Shown here piece after piece: positions 37,101 to 37,519 of a stretch of 37,519 nt of DNA. Made by a program: the position numbers and the translations under genes. The stretch is from an uncultured Alphaproteobacteria bacterium (GTDB taxonomy: Bacteria > Pseudomonadota > Alphaproteobacteria > Micropepsales > Micropepsaceae). The notes beneath the pieces were generated by a model, which was not told where the DNA came from, did no database searches, and was given only the letters and a program-made list of their open reading frames with translations. Numbering within the stretch: position 1 is the first letter of the stretch; each line of letters begins with the position of its first letter. The stretch spans positions 1-37,519 of the forward strand of contig CALMGU010000022.1 in the NCBI GenBank assembly GCA_937865685.1. The letters are read 5' to 3'.

Positions 37101-37519
<419 letters not shown>

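Overview
The window looks like chromosomal DNA from a GC-rich alphaproteobacterium. The support is consistently high GC at third codon positions and an alphaproteobacterial style of gene order (xerC-transaldolase-priA in one block, mutS divergent from maeB). An alphaproteobacterial-type tRNA-Thr and a DHA2/HlyD/NodT efflux operon with its own TetR gene agree with this. Gene style recalls Rhizomicrobium/Micropepsaceae or Caulobacterales relatives, but the genus is a guess.

Positions 1-8,950 form an accessory, largely exported oxidative block. Two paralogous PQQ-dependent dehydrogenases (one cut by the window edge) lie in the same orientation on either side of a Tat-exported flavin amine oxidase and a secreted M28-type peptidase with an odd active site. 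A cytochrome P450 and a Tat-exported dienelactone-hydrolase-like enzyme follow on the other strand. Positions 8,970-13,770 hold a complete tripartite drug-efflux operon (inner-membrane DHA2 pump, membrane-fusion protein, outer-membrane lipoprotein channel). A TetR regulator is divergent from it. The control region is unusually readable: two near-identical operator sites flank two promoters that occupy the same DNA on opposite strands.

Positions 13,770-18,811 hold a minus-strand operon: exported amidohydrolase, amino-acid permease, PLP-dependent threonine/serine-type dehydratase and aldo/keto reductase. It reads as a pathway that cleaves an amide or peptide-like compound outside the cytoplasm, imports the amine or amino acid, deaminates it and reduces a carbonyl. 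Next come a two-lobed secreted retropepsin-like protease, tRNA-Thr(CGT) and a 1,083-residue autotransporter adhesin-like protein.

Positions 23,778-37,519 are mostly housekeeping: xerC, transaldolase, priA, leuC, a HIG1-type small membrane protein, a universal stress protein, mutS, maeB, an M20 peptidase, TspO and the start of dnaK behind a heat-shock-type promoter. Intergenic palindromes and structured spacers occur at 2.8, 8.9, 13.8, 27.7, 29.5 and 37.06 kb. No CRISPR array, rRNA, transposase gene or phage module is visible. I found no clearly new multi-gene defence or mobile system; the strongest leads are the efflux control region, the PQQ/amine-oxidase block, the atypical peptidases and the amidohydrolase operon.
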